Assembly: GCA_015680685.1 (NCBI GenBank)
Contig: MNCI01006837.1
Location: forward strand, 672,167-736,166
DNA length: 64,000 nt
Reading direction: 5' to 3'
Source: Gnetum montanum
Lineage: Eukaryota; Streptophyta; Gnetopsida; Gnetales; Gnetaceae
The translations under genes were made by a program, and so were the position numbers. The notes beneath the pieces are model-generated. The model was given only the letters and a program-made list of their open reading frames with translations, was not told where the DNA came from and did not search any database. This document shows, one piece after another, positions 63,101 through 64,000 of the stretch (position 1 is its first letter; each line of letters begins with the position of its first letter).

Positions 63101-63765
63101 GGAGTGAAACTACACTTAGATTTTGATGAATTCTACATAGAATAATCCTGAAAACAGAAATAGCTTTTTATTATGTCATCAACCCTGGGATCTCTTGCAA
63201 CACTTCAAGTTCAGTCTCTATCTTTTGCATAATGTCTGCACATTTTAGATCAAACATGTGCCTTCCAAATTGCAAATTGCAAACTCTAGCCAACAAGTTA
63301 CACTTTACTAATGCCATCCACCTCAAAACAATCATCTGATAAGTGTATCCAAAGGTATCTACTGACCTCCTCCCTGATAGCATAGCTAACTAATTCCAAA
63401 CAATGCTTCCAACATTAATCCACTTGCACCAAGCAGGAATCATTAAGCACTGATTATTTAATAACCAAAAAATCTCAAACTTAGAAATTATTCATATCAT
63501 AAGATGCAACAACTTATCTACTCTTGCTTATTAAACTTGACATTCCAAAAAGTTTACAAATCAGTTGCCCATAACCGGGATCGAAATATATCAACAAACT
63601 CAAAAGAACATCATAAACATATACGAGTAATCAAAAGGCATAATTCGAGTTGTTTGAAGATTATAAACGTAGCGAAGAGGCAAAATAACCTGCTTTAGCA
63701 TTGGTGAAAACTGTTTCATAAGACTGCCATGGACGAACATCTTCACTGCAGTCGGAAGTCGACAT
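12010..63765 (-). CDS. POLK: DNA polymerase kappa (Y-family translesion polymerase), 11 exons, 3' end outside window
   Basis: Eleven exons join in phase: 63690-63765, 60158-60330, 59732-59905, 59393-59516, 59165-59265, 58964-59050, 58075-58170, 54803-54923, 54076-54204, 24715-24806, 12010-12121. Together they give 1,285 nt (428 codons plus one base). Every intron starts GT and ends AG on the minus strand. The product follows plant POLK throughout: the [24 protein letters not shown]-clasp, [31 protein letters not shown], the SGIGKVTE hairpin, and the SVGLGLGG to RTLTLKLKT little finger. All catalytic carboxylates are present. The enzyme is a nuclear, error-prone polymerase that bypasses DNA lesions; this role is known from the family. 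Plant homologues run to roughly 670 residues, so about 240 C-terminal residues (polymerase-associated and ubiquitin/PCNA-binding regions) are missing here. The gene covers at least 51.8 kb because introns 9 (29,269 bp) and 10 (12,593 bp) are filled with LINEs. Confidence 0.93.
12122..12907. other. POLK intron 10, AT-rich part
   Basis: Very AT-rich intronic sequence with poly-T/poly-A tracts and no recognised element. Confidence 0.6.
12908..14496 (+). mobile_element. RTE-clade LINE, 5'-truncated, reverse transcriptase mostly readable
   Basis: Lies in POLK intron 10, antisense to the gene. From about 13,010 it reads the RTE RT blocks in order: [84 protein letters not shown], and [13 protein letters not shown] with the catalytic F-x-D-D. 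The C-terminal part gives [14 protein letters not shown]. It ends with AAGATGATGATGATG, the (GAT)n tail typical of RTE elements. Endonuclease is absent. About eight stops or frameshifts break the frame. Confidence 0.93.
14497..16895. other. POLK intron 10; no recognised gene or element
   Basis: AT-rich. A purine-rich tract at 15,280-15,550 and B-box-like words near 15,060 and 15,110 were noted but do not define an element. No convincing coding sequence. Confidence 0.45.
16896..17400. repeat. Two nested tandem duplications (92 bp and 188 bp)
   Basis: A unit containing TATGATTCTTGTGCTTGCT begins at 16,931, 17,023 and 17,211. The first spacing is 92 bp and the second 188 bp, about twice 92. The block after GTGCACTGTCTAATTTCTG is present twice with few differences. 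This is successive local duplication in POLK intron 10. Confidence 0.85.
17800..18420 (+). promoter_or_regulatory. LTR-like promoter region with TATA box
   Basis: TATAAATAG at 18118-18126 is followed by a C/T-rich leader (CCATCCCCCTCCCTCCCC) and then a CA/CT-rich transcribed-looking stretch, as in LTR retrotransposon LTRs. LTR ends and a primer-binding site were not located, so a solo LTR is only a guess. Confidence 0.3.
19000..19340. repeat. Degenerate short repeats of CATGACC/ACCATGG words
   Basis: Variants of CATGACYYATGRTC and ACTTGACCACGACC recur at least eight times in about 340 bp, at irregular spacing and with internal palindromy. It lies just upstream of LINE copy A. It reads as a decayed minisatellite and has no open frame. 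Confidence 0.55.
19567..20407 (+). pseudogene. LINE ORF1: DUF4283 nucleic-acid-binding domain plus CCHC knuckle (copy A)
   Basis: The frame at 19,967-20,407 reads [40 protein letters not shown] and [20 protein letters not shown], the DUF4283 core of plant LINE ORF1 proteins. It ends in the zinc knuckle [14 protein letters not shown] (20,363-20,404). ORF1 proteins bind the element RNA. The N-terminal half (19,567-19,860) is open in another frame, so a frameshift lies near 19,900. The C-terminal region and the start of ORF2 are missing compared with copy D. Confidence 0.85.
20560..21195 (+). pseudogene. LINE endonuclease (APE-type), frameshifted at a poly-C run (copy A)
   Basis: Starts within the endonuclease: [25 protein letters not shown] and [17 protein letters not shown], with the metal/phosphate-binding GDFN. 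A run of about two dozen C (20,898-20,921) shifts the frame, after which [20 protein letters not shown] and ASDHGSLVC continue; the SDH catalytic histidine motif is intact. Confidence 0.88.
21700..22640 (+). pseudogene. LINE reverse transcriptase (copy A)
   Basis: Blocks in order: [20 protein letters not shown], a frameshift, then [67 protein letters not shown] and [14 protein letters not shown]. The catalytic Asp residues ([12 protein letters not shown]) are intact over 208 open codons (21,927-22,553). A TGA after GLEIN (22,551) ends this frame; homologous sequence continues to the gap. Confidence 0.92.
22947..23968. other. Assembly gap bounded by poly-G and poly-A
   Basis: An 18-base G run (22,947-22,964) precedes 993 Ns (22,965-23,957), followed by 11 A (23,958-23,968). 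The A-run is probably the poly-A tail of LINE copy A. The long frames through the Ns are artefacts. Confidence 0.95.
23979..24714. other. POLK intron 10 next to exon 10; nothing recognised
   Basis: AT-rich. No transposon domain. Short open frames on both strands have no family resemblance. Confidence 0.5.
24715..24806 (-). CDS. POLK: POLK exon 10 (little finger)
   Basis: Encodes [18 protein letters not shown] followed by [13 protein letters not shown], continuing exon 9 without loss or gain of residues relative to plant homologues. Acceptor CACTAG at 24807, donor GTATGT at 24714. It stands alone between two giant introns and contains the only GCGGCCGC stretch in an AT-rich neighbourhood. Confidence 0.94.
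24825..25850. other. Start of POLK intron 9, otherwise unannotated
   Basis: Apart from the two RTE tails, this AT-rich sequence has no recognised gene. From about 25,600 it may already be degenerate L1 ([14 protein letters not shown]-like) but this is too weak to call. Confidence 0.35.
25060..25200 (-). mobile_element. Two RTE-clade LINE tails, minus strand
   Basis: On the minus strand, GTCTAAGATGATGATGATGATGA (around 25,065-25,090 as its complement) and ACACTAGGATGATAATGATAATG (around 25,150-25,170) each follow a TTGGGA/TTGAGATAA-like sequence, as at the end of the copy at 14,496. Both are extremely truncated. Confidence 0.6.
25880..26300 (+). mobile_element. Degenerate L1 reverse transcriptase fragment
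   Basis: Reads [19 protein letters not shown], then [10 protein letters not shown] and [10 protein letters not shown], matching the L1 RT N-terminal block L(T)xxEIxxAVxxMxxxKAPGPDGF(P)xxFYxxxW. Stops and frameshifts follow at once. Confidence 0.6.
26380..27480. repeat. Dispersed repeat, copy 1 (split by a LINE fragment)
   Basis: 26,390-26,620 and 27,295-27,480 resemble 35,870-36,090 and 36,380-36,510 in the same order (shared words such as ATTAGTTAATY, AAACRAGATTAGTTAAT, GGRTTGGATAAAATRGT). In this copy the two parts are separated by the minus-strand LINE piece at 26,860-27,165, so the repeat is the older element. Confidence 0.5.
26860..27165 (-). mobile_element. LINE coiled-coil fragment (J-family, E-like)
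   Basis: The minus strand reads [30 protein letters not shown] and [12 protein letters not shown], nearly the same as the coil of copy E at 52,690-52,900. Three stops replace Gln/Trp codons. RT and the J-like end are absent. Confidence 0.75.
27646..29009 (+). pseudogene. LINE ORF1 with DUF4283 and CCHC knuckle (copy B)
   Basis: From 27,975 one frame runs to the TGA at 29,007: [53 protein letters not shown], and the knuckle [15 protein letters not shown] Pro/Gly/Ser-rich tail follows ([20 protein letters not shown]), ending [12 protein letters not shown]. Four in-frame stops interrupt it, and upstream of 27,975 the frame shifts twice. Its stop codon overlaps the ORF2 start. Confidence 0.85.
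29006..29740 (+). pseudogene. LINE ORF2 endonuclease (copy B)
   Basis: Begins [12 protein letters not shown], the classic APE-type endonuclease start, then MVCLQETKL (catalytic Glu), [61 protein letters not shown] and TSDHKSLIC. Frameshifts near 29,050 and stops break it, but every catalytic motif can still be read. Confidence 0.9.
30230..31140 (+). pseudogene. LINE reverse transcriptase with mutated active site (copy B)
   Basis: [67 protein letters not shown] and [19 protein letters not shown] are readable. The catalytic tetrad, YADD in copies A, C and D, is YVDN here (KHYVDNRML). Deletions near 30,510 and 30,840 and several stops confirm decay. Confidence 0.88.
31780..31990 (+). pseudogene. 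LINE zf-RVT domain, zinc ligands lost (copy B)
   Basis: Reads [20 protein letters not shown] followed by AFEYT, aligned with [24 protein letters not shown] in copy D. Two of the Cys ligands are replaced. Confidence 0.7.
32200..33480 (+). pseudogene. LINE C-terminal region: unnamed domain, coiled coil and J-like module (copy B)
   Basis: 32,250-32,760 encodes an unassigned conserved stretch ([51 protein letters not shown]). 32,880-33,225 is a coiled coil ([34 protein letters not shown]). Then [38 protein letters not shown] and [20 protein letters not shown]. The tripeptide is HPN rather than HPD, with one stop in the last helix. Continuous frame is restored only by crossing several stops. Confidence 0.7.
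34040..34720 (-). mobile_element. RTE-clade LINE 3' part, minus strand
   Basis: The minus strand reads [20 protein letters not shown], then [11 protein letters not shown] and [12 protein letters not shown], matching the RTE order ([32 protein letters not shown]). The end near 34,050 is GGAATGATAATGATAT. It belongs to a different RTE branch from the 12,908 copy and has the same orientation as POLK. Confidence 0.8.
34721..35860. other. POLK intron 9, unannotated
   Basis: AT-rich. A B-box-like word (AAGTTCAATCC at 34,806) suggests an old tRNA-derived repeat but no A box was found. The minus frame at 35,123-35,389 was not recognised. Confidence 0.35.
35860..36520. repeat. Dispersed repeat, copy 2 (uninterrupted)
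   Basis: Same order as 26,380-27,480 but without the LINE insertion. Contains a local 22-bp tandem duplication (GGTTATGTACACTTGAWCAAA at about 36,119-36,163). Confidence 0.5.
37130..37760 (-). pseudogene. LINE coiled coil plus J-like module (copy C)
   Basis: Coil residues ([19 protein letters not shown]) lead to [40 protein letters not shown], then [10 protein letters not shown] and LDGIHFQEE. The tripeptide is HLD. A TAG interrupts the final helix. Confidence 0.68.
38540..38880 (-). pseudogene. LINE zf-RVT region (copy C)
   Basis: The minus strand retains [16 protein letters not shown]-like and CRPVHAC fragments in the position expected for zf-RVT. The ligand spacing is degraded. The region downstream (38,065-38,476) carries the unassigned domain also found in copies B and D. 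Confidence 0.5.
39366..40290 (-). pseudogene. LINE reverse transcriptase (copy C)
   Basis: [20 protein letters not shown] and [17 protein letters not shown] precede [36 protein letters not shown] and [14 protein letters not shown]. The 134-codon frame 39,366-39,770 is open. The catalytic YADD is intact. A frameshift lies near 39,800, within the LDITKAYD block. Confidence 0.9.
40900..41535 (-). pseudogene. LINE endonuclease (copy C)
   Basis: The minus strand begins with an MKIMS-CRGQGAP-like start near 41,530, then [45 protein letters not shown] and [10 protein letters not shown]. Spread over three frames. The final SDH block is lost. Confidence 0.75.
41760..42469. other. Assembly gap inside LINE copy C
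   Basis: 710 Ns replace most of ORF1 of copy C. The open frames through it are artefacts. The flank on its left reads [12 protein letters not shown]-like sequence (minus) expected near the end of ORF1. Confidence 0.95.
42797..44116 (+). pseudogene. LINE ORF1 with DUF4283 and CCHC knuckle (copy D)
   Basis: One frame of 440 codons with three in-frame stops (two near 42,995-43,030, one TGA at 43,655). [40 protein letters not shown] and [17 protein letters not shown] form the DUF4283 domain; [14 protein letters not shown] is the knuckle. The tail is Pro/Gly/Ser rich and ends [12 protein letters not shown]. The ATG at 42,797 is chosen because it aligns with the family start AAAATGRG. Its TGA overlaps the ORF2 ATG. 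Confidence 0.88.
44113..44800 (+). pseudogene. LINE ORF2 start and endonuclease (copy D)
   Basis: Starts ATGAAGATTCTAACATGA, where TGA replaces the TGG of MKILTW in copy B. Later blocks: [42 protein letters not shown] and [16 protein letters not shown] has become SNH (TSNHRSL), a likely loss of the catalytic Asp. Confidence 0.88.
45301..46245 (+). pseudogene. LINE reverse transcriptase, 314 open codons (copy D)
   Basis: Open without interruption from 45,301 to 46,245 and in the same frame as the ORF2 start at 44,113. Blocks: [108 protein letters not shown] and [15 protein letters not shown]. Catalytic Asp residues are intact. QAGF-x-GR is QARFVWER, an unusual substitution in block 2. A TAG at about 46,243 ends it. 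Confidence 0.93.
46860..47105 (+). pseudogene. LINE zf-RVT domain, ligands intact (copy D)
   Basis: [20 protein letters not shown], then [20 protein letters not shown] and [15 protein letters not shown]-x2-C ... H-x3-C is intact. It lies in a different frame from RT because of a run of C/A (46,330 and 46,424-46,447). Confidence 0.85.
47235..47336 (+). repeat. 51-bp in-frame tandem duplication in LINE copy D
   Basis: AAGCCATCTTGCTGCCATTT begins at 47,235 and again at 47,286. The two 51-bp copies are identical or nearly so and add exactly 17 codons ([17 protein letters not shown]) after zf-RVT. It is absent from copy B. Confidence 0.9.
47380..48664 (+). pseudogene. LINE C-terminal region: unnamed domain, coiled coil and HPD J-like module (copy D)
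   Basis: [37 protein letters not shown] and [16 protein letters not shown] form an unassigned domain. A coil follows (48,030-48,320). Then [44 protein letters not shown], a [14 protein letters not shown], a [23 protein letters not shown] and [14 protein letters not shown] to the TGA at 48,662. HPD is intact. The two stops sit where copies B and E have Gln. Confidence 0.72.
49140..49905 (+). pseudogene. LINE ORF1, knuckle missing (copy E)
   Basis: 154 open codons from 49,140 contain a [18 protein letters not shown]-like and [19 protein letters not shown] region and VVVGGP, then a frameshift to [20 protein letters not shown] and [19 protein letters not shown]. It passes into endonuclease without the CCHC knuckle and Pro-rich tail, suggesting a deletion across the ORF1/ORF2 junction. 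Confidence 0.8.
49930..50590 (+). pseudogene. LINE endonuclease (copy E)
   Basis: [62 protein letters not shown] and HVWVVLNML. The final SDH motif reads LNHQPLVC. Three stops interrupt it. Confidence 0.85.
50629..51290 (+). pseudogene. LINE region between endonuclease and RT, RT block 1 only (copy E)
   Basis: [40 protein letters not shown] and [14 protein letters not shown], then [20 protein letters not shown] and [20 protein letters not shown]. Alignment with the other copies stops at GNILDG (51,286); the catalytic RT core is absent. Confidence 0.85.
51285..51475. repeat. Short unrelated insert replacing the RT core of copy E
   Basis: About 190 bp that do not match the LINE. AACACAAATACCCCAC-like and ACATAAATACCCCACTG words occur at its start and middle, and GTTGAGGMTWYTACTGTTGAGG is duplicated. 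It ends in AAAAAAATCAAAT. Possible solo MITE-like piece or filler from double-strand break repair. Confidence 0.5.
51480..51600 (+). pseudogene. LINE zf-RVT domain (copy E)
   Basis: [20 protein letters not shown] followed by CTYSQSVV: C-x2-C ... H-x3-C, all ligands kept. Confidence 0.78.
52306..52320. other. G homopolymer with a single N in copy E
   Basis: An N at 52,306 sits in a G run. The frame change here may be an assembly error. Confidence 0.8.
52600..53215 (+). pseudogene. LINE coiled coil plus J-like module (copy E)
   Basis: 52,665-52,904 is an open 79-codon coil ([40 protein letters not shown]). After a [68 protein letters not shown] and [11 protein letters not shown]. The tripeptide is HLD. 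One stop replaces Gln in the first helix. Confidence 0.72.
53380..53408. other. C homopolymer ending in N at the right edge of copy E
   Basis: About 27 C followed by N at 53,408 separates LINE 3' UTR from AT-rich intronic sequence. The tail and target site of copy E are probably lost or collapsed here. Confidence 0.85.
53710..53800 (-). repeat. tRNA-like (SINE-like) relic
   Basis: The minus strand reads GGTAGCACAATTGCTAATCC then AGTGGTTTATTAGCCAATTG and GAGTTCAAGTTAC, an A box/B box arrangement close to a tRNA gene. The acceptor stem is not intact and the sequence continues past the B box as SINE bodies do. Confidence 0.4.
53865..53912 (+). mobile_element. RTE-clade LINE tail remnant
   Basis: AAGACAAGGCTGGGATGATG followed by ATGATGATG, matching the very end of the RTE copies. 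Under 50 bp remain. Confidence 0.6.
54076..54204 (-). CDS. POLK: POLK exon 9 (little finger start)
   Basis: Opens with the second and third bases of the Asp codon, then [20 protein letters not shown] and [31 protein letters not shown] is the conserved entry to the little finger. The donor GTGAGT opens the 29-kb intron 9. The acceptor lies in a duplicated 24-bp tract (see the repeat at 54,201-54,248). Confidence 0.95.
54201..54248 (-). repeat. 24-bp tandem duplication across the POLK exon 9 splice acceptor
   Basis: Positions 54201-54224 and 54225-54248 are copies of one 24-bp unit with a single mismatch. Each copy carries a TTTTGGTAG acceptor on the minus strand. Using the upstream one (exon from 54228) adds 24 nt, reading in frame as eight mostly hydrophobic residues (DLCLFVLV) without a stop. 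Confidence 0.85.
54803..54923 (-). CDS. POLK: POLK exon 8 (helix-hairpin-helix thumb)
   Basis: 40 codons plus one base: [20 protein letters not shown], then [20 protein letters not shown]. The SGIGKVTE hairpin binds the primer-template backbone; most homologues have GGIGK here. Acceptor TATAG, donor GTTTGA. Confidence 0.95.
54924..56180. other. POLK intron 7, no recognised element
   Basis: AT-rich intron sequence. The minus frames at 55,455-55,818 overlap but show no family resemblance and no splice-bounded coding. Confidence 0.45.
56185..56265 (+). mobile_element. RTE-clade LINE tail remnant in POLK intron 7
   Basis: GAATGGTGCAAAATAACACA, then GCCATGTAGTTGGGATAAGC and GGATGACGATGATGAT: the final EW-x-x-R-T-H-I-A-(D/N)P segment and (GAT)n of an RTE element. 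Confidence 0.7.
56791..57020 (+). promoter_or_regulatory. LTR-like promoter in POLK intron 7
   Basis: Begins TGTTGGCTGAAGTGGCATTG, has TATAAATATATA at 56869-56880 and a C/T-rich leader, and reaches CTTCTTCCACA near 57,019. TG...CA ends and layout resemble a copia LTR or solo LTR. No matching second LTR or primer-binding site was found. The frame at 57,023-57,304 after it is Arg/Asn/Ser rich and unassigned. Confidence 0.3.
57305..58074. other. POLK intron 7, possible tail of the LTR-like unit
   Basis: Contains a TTTAATATAAAG word near 57,911 and G/T-rich sequence resembling a 3' UTR. No protein domain was recognised. Confidence 0.3.
58075..58170 (-). CDS. POLK: POLK exon 7 (palm/thumb junction)
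   Basis: 32 codons: [18 protein letters not shown], then [14 protein letters not shown]. The KPNGQF block is a Y-family hallmark. Acceptor TTCAG, donor GTTATT. Confidence 0.96.
58755..58862. repeat. G/C-rich hairpin-forming block in POLK intron 6
   Basis: Two related half-units (ATTCCCTGCTAACTAAGGAG and ATTCCCCCGCTAATAGGGGA) flank CCGGGGAACGACCCCTACG. Each can fold on itself through CCCC/GGGG pairing. It stands out from the AT-rich intron and could be a short transposon or structured repeat. Confidence 0.4.
58964..59050 (-). CDS. POLK: POLK exon 6 (palm)
   Basis: 29 codons: [14 protein letters not shown], then [15 protein letters not shown]. The length between the exon 5 catalytic motif and this block matches plant POLK exactly, which supports the acceptor at 59051 although its polypyrimidine tract is weak. 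Confidence 0.95.
59165..59265 (-). CDS. POLK: POLK exon 5 (SLDEAYLD catalytic motif)
   Basis: Begins in phase with the G left by exon 4 and encodes [20 protein letters not shown] followed by [22 protein letters not shown] supplies the second catalytic acidic pair. The donor is the consensus GTAAGT. An introns-only-127-bp spacing to exon 4 shows that this part of the gene is compact. Confidence 0.96.
59393..59516 (-). CDS. POLK: POLK exon 4 (fingers)
   Basis: 41 codons plus one base: [20 protein letters not shown], then [18 protein letters not shown]. This is the conserved fingers segment contacting the incoming nucleotide. Acceptor ACAG at 59517, donor GTTTGA at 59392. Confidence 0.96.
59732..59905 (-). 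CDS. POLK: POLK exon 3 (palm, DMDAFYA catalytic motif)
   Basis: 58 codons. After [11 protein letters not shown] the exon carries [12 protein letters not shown]. The aspartates bind catalytic metal ions and the F/Y pair includes the steric gate of Y-family polymerases. [18 protein letters not shown] follows. The acceptor TACAG and donor GTAAC are clean. Confidence 0.96.
60158..60330 (-). CDS. POLK: POLK exon 2 (MDGVDKEK N-clasp helix)
   Basis: 57 codons begin [20 protein letters not shown] and continue through FFENEERK, the strongly conserved N-clasp that wraps around DNA in POLK. The acceptor is TTTAG at 60331 and the donor GTTTGT at 60157. The linker [17 protein letters not shown] is less conserved than the helix. 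Confidence 0.95.
60968..61920 (-). mobile_element. 5'-truncated J-family LINE (copy H) in POLK intron 1
   Basis: A T-run then GAGAAAAGGTCAGAAAATAT (compare GATAAAAGGTCAGATTATAT beside the T-run of copy C) marks a LINE 3' end on the minus strand. Upstream on that strand: [12 protein letters not shown] (start of the J-like module, then lost), [19 protein letters not shown] and [20 protein letters not shown] coil segments. Stops are dense. Confidence 0.65.
61990..62222 (+). mobile_element. RTE-clade LINE tail in POLK intron 1
   Basis: [20 protein letters not shown] then [15 protein letters not shown], matching [14 protein letters not shown] of the 12,908 copy, ending near AGGATGATGATGG. Confidence 0.8.
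62400..63150 (-). mobile_element. Ty1/copia retrotransposon pol fragment in POLK intron 1
   Basis: On the minus strand, 62,744-63,004 contains [20 protein letters not shown] then [10 protein letters not shown] and [20 protein letters not shown]: the copia RT with its YVDD catalytic motif. 62,401-62,640 follows with [33 protein letters not shown] and [14 protein letters not shown], the segment before RNase H. Integrase and LTRs are absent and a frame break separates the two parts. Confidence 0.92.
63151..63689. other. POLK intron 1, proximal part
   Basis: Lies between exon 1 and the copia fragment. No additional exon is needed because exon 1 and exon 2 join in phase. The minus frame at 63,171-63,383 was not recognised. 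Confidence 0.6.
63690..63765 (-). CDS. POLK: POLK exon 1 (N-clasp start)
   Basis: The ATG at 63765 opens 25 codons beginning [20 protein letters not shown] and ending TNAKA plus one G. The [14 protein letters not shown] block is characteristic of the plant POLK N-terminus. The donor is GTTATT at 63689. Phase 1 joins exactly to the GA that precedes ATG-GAT in exon 2. An upstream GTG-initiated frame from 63806 is out of frame and is not a start. Confidence 0.92.
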
Positions 63766-63960
63766 GATTTCTGGTTGCAGCCTTCGTTGCTTGCTTGATC
63801 TTCCACTCTACGTCTACGGGTCCCTCAGGCTAAATGCAGAATTAAGGTCGTAGCGCGTTTTGGACCGTCCTTTGATTTCATTTTAATTTCAACCGCGCTC
63901 CCTTGTTTACCGCCGGTCGCTTGGATTTTGTAATTTCCCACCACACCACCCTAATTATTA
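63766..63960 (-). promoter_or_regulatory. Probable POLK 5' UTR and core promoter
   Basis: This is the only CpG-rich stretch near the right end. It holds CGACCGGCGG, GGAGCGCGG and AAACGCGC elements immediately upstream of the POLK start codon, with AT-rich sequence beyond 63,950. No clear TATA box sits at a usual distance. No upstream ATG intervenes between about 63,830 and the start codon. The exact transcription start cannot be read from the sequence. Confidence 0.4.
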
Positions 63961-64000
63961 TTAATTAGATTTGGGTTGTAACATTGAATATTTTATTTAT

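Noticed and set aside
63600-63806. Longer minus-strand frame overlapping POLK exon 1
   Set aside because: It begins at GTG, is in another frame and lacks homology; the POLK ATG at 63,765 matches the family N-terminus.

Overview
This is eukaryotic nuclear DNA, almost certainly from a seed plant with a large, transposon-filled genome. A gymnosperm or similar lineage fits best, which I infer from the very long introns and the density of decayed LINEs; the species cannot be named from the sequence. It is AT-rich except for several G/C-rich LINE copies. Two N gaps (22,965-23,957 and 41,760-42,469) and single Ns at 52,306 and 53,408 interrupt it; all but the 41,760 gap sit against C/G homopolymers.

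One host gene runs through most of the window on the minus strand: DNA polymerase kappa (POLK, Y-family translesion polymerase). I reconstructed eleven coding exons by hand, from the start codon at 63,765 to 12,010. Splice sites are GT/AG, phases match at every junction, and the joined product is 428 codons plus one base. It contains the N-clasp, both catalytic motifs (DMDAFYA and SLDEAYLD), the helix-hairpin-helix thumb and most of the little finger. Exons 1-9 lie in about 9.7 kb at the right end. Exons 10 and 11 are separated by introns of about 29.3 kb and 12.6 kb. The C-terminal third was not found and probably lies left of the window.

The introns and the left 12 kb are transposon graveyard. 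The main family is an L1-type LINE of about 6.2 kb with a DUF4283 plus CCHC-knuckle ORF1, an ATGA overlap into ORF2, then endonuclease, reverse transcriptase, a zinc-binding zf-RVT domain, a Glu/Lys-rich coiled coil, and a short C-terminal module around an HPD tripeptide that resembles a DnaJ J-domain. Copies: 1,059-4,205 (+, truncated), 8,880-10,074 (+, 3' end only), 19,468-23,964 (+, gapped), 27,630-33,870 (+), 36,673-42,650 (-, gapped), 42,744-49,011 (+, nearly complete, perfect 15-bp target duplication), 49,127-53,382 (+, RT core deleted), plus fragments at 26,860-27,165 (-) and 60,968-61,920 (-). None is coding-competent.

A second group is RTE-clade LINEs ending in (GAT)n: one long copy at 12,908-14,496, one on the minus strand at 34,040-34,720, and several tails. 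Degenerate L1 pieces, a Ty1/copia pol fragment in POLK intron 1, two tRNA-like (SINE-like) relics, a 214-bp tandem array split by a LINE, and two LTR-like promoter regions make up the rest. The J-like module recurring in six LINE copies is the most unusual feature seen.
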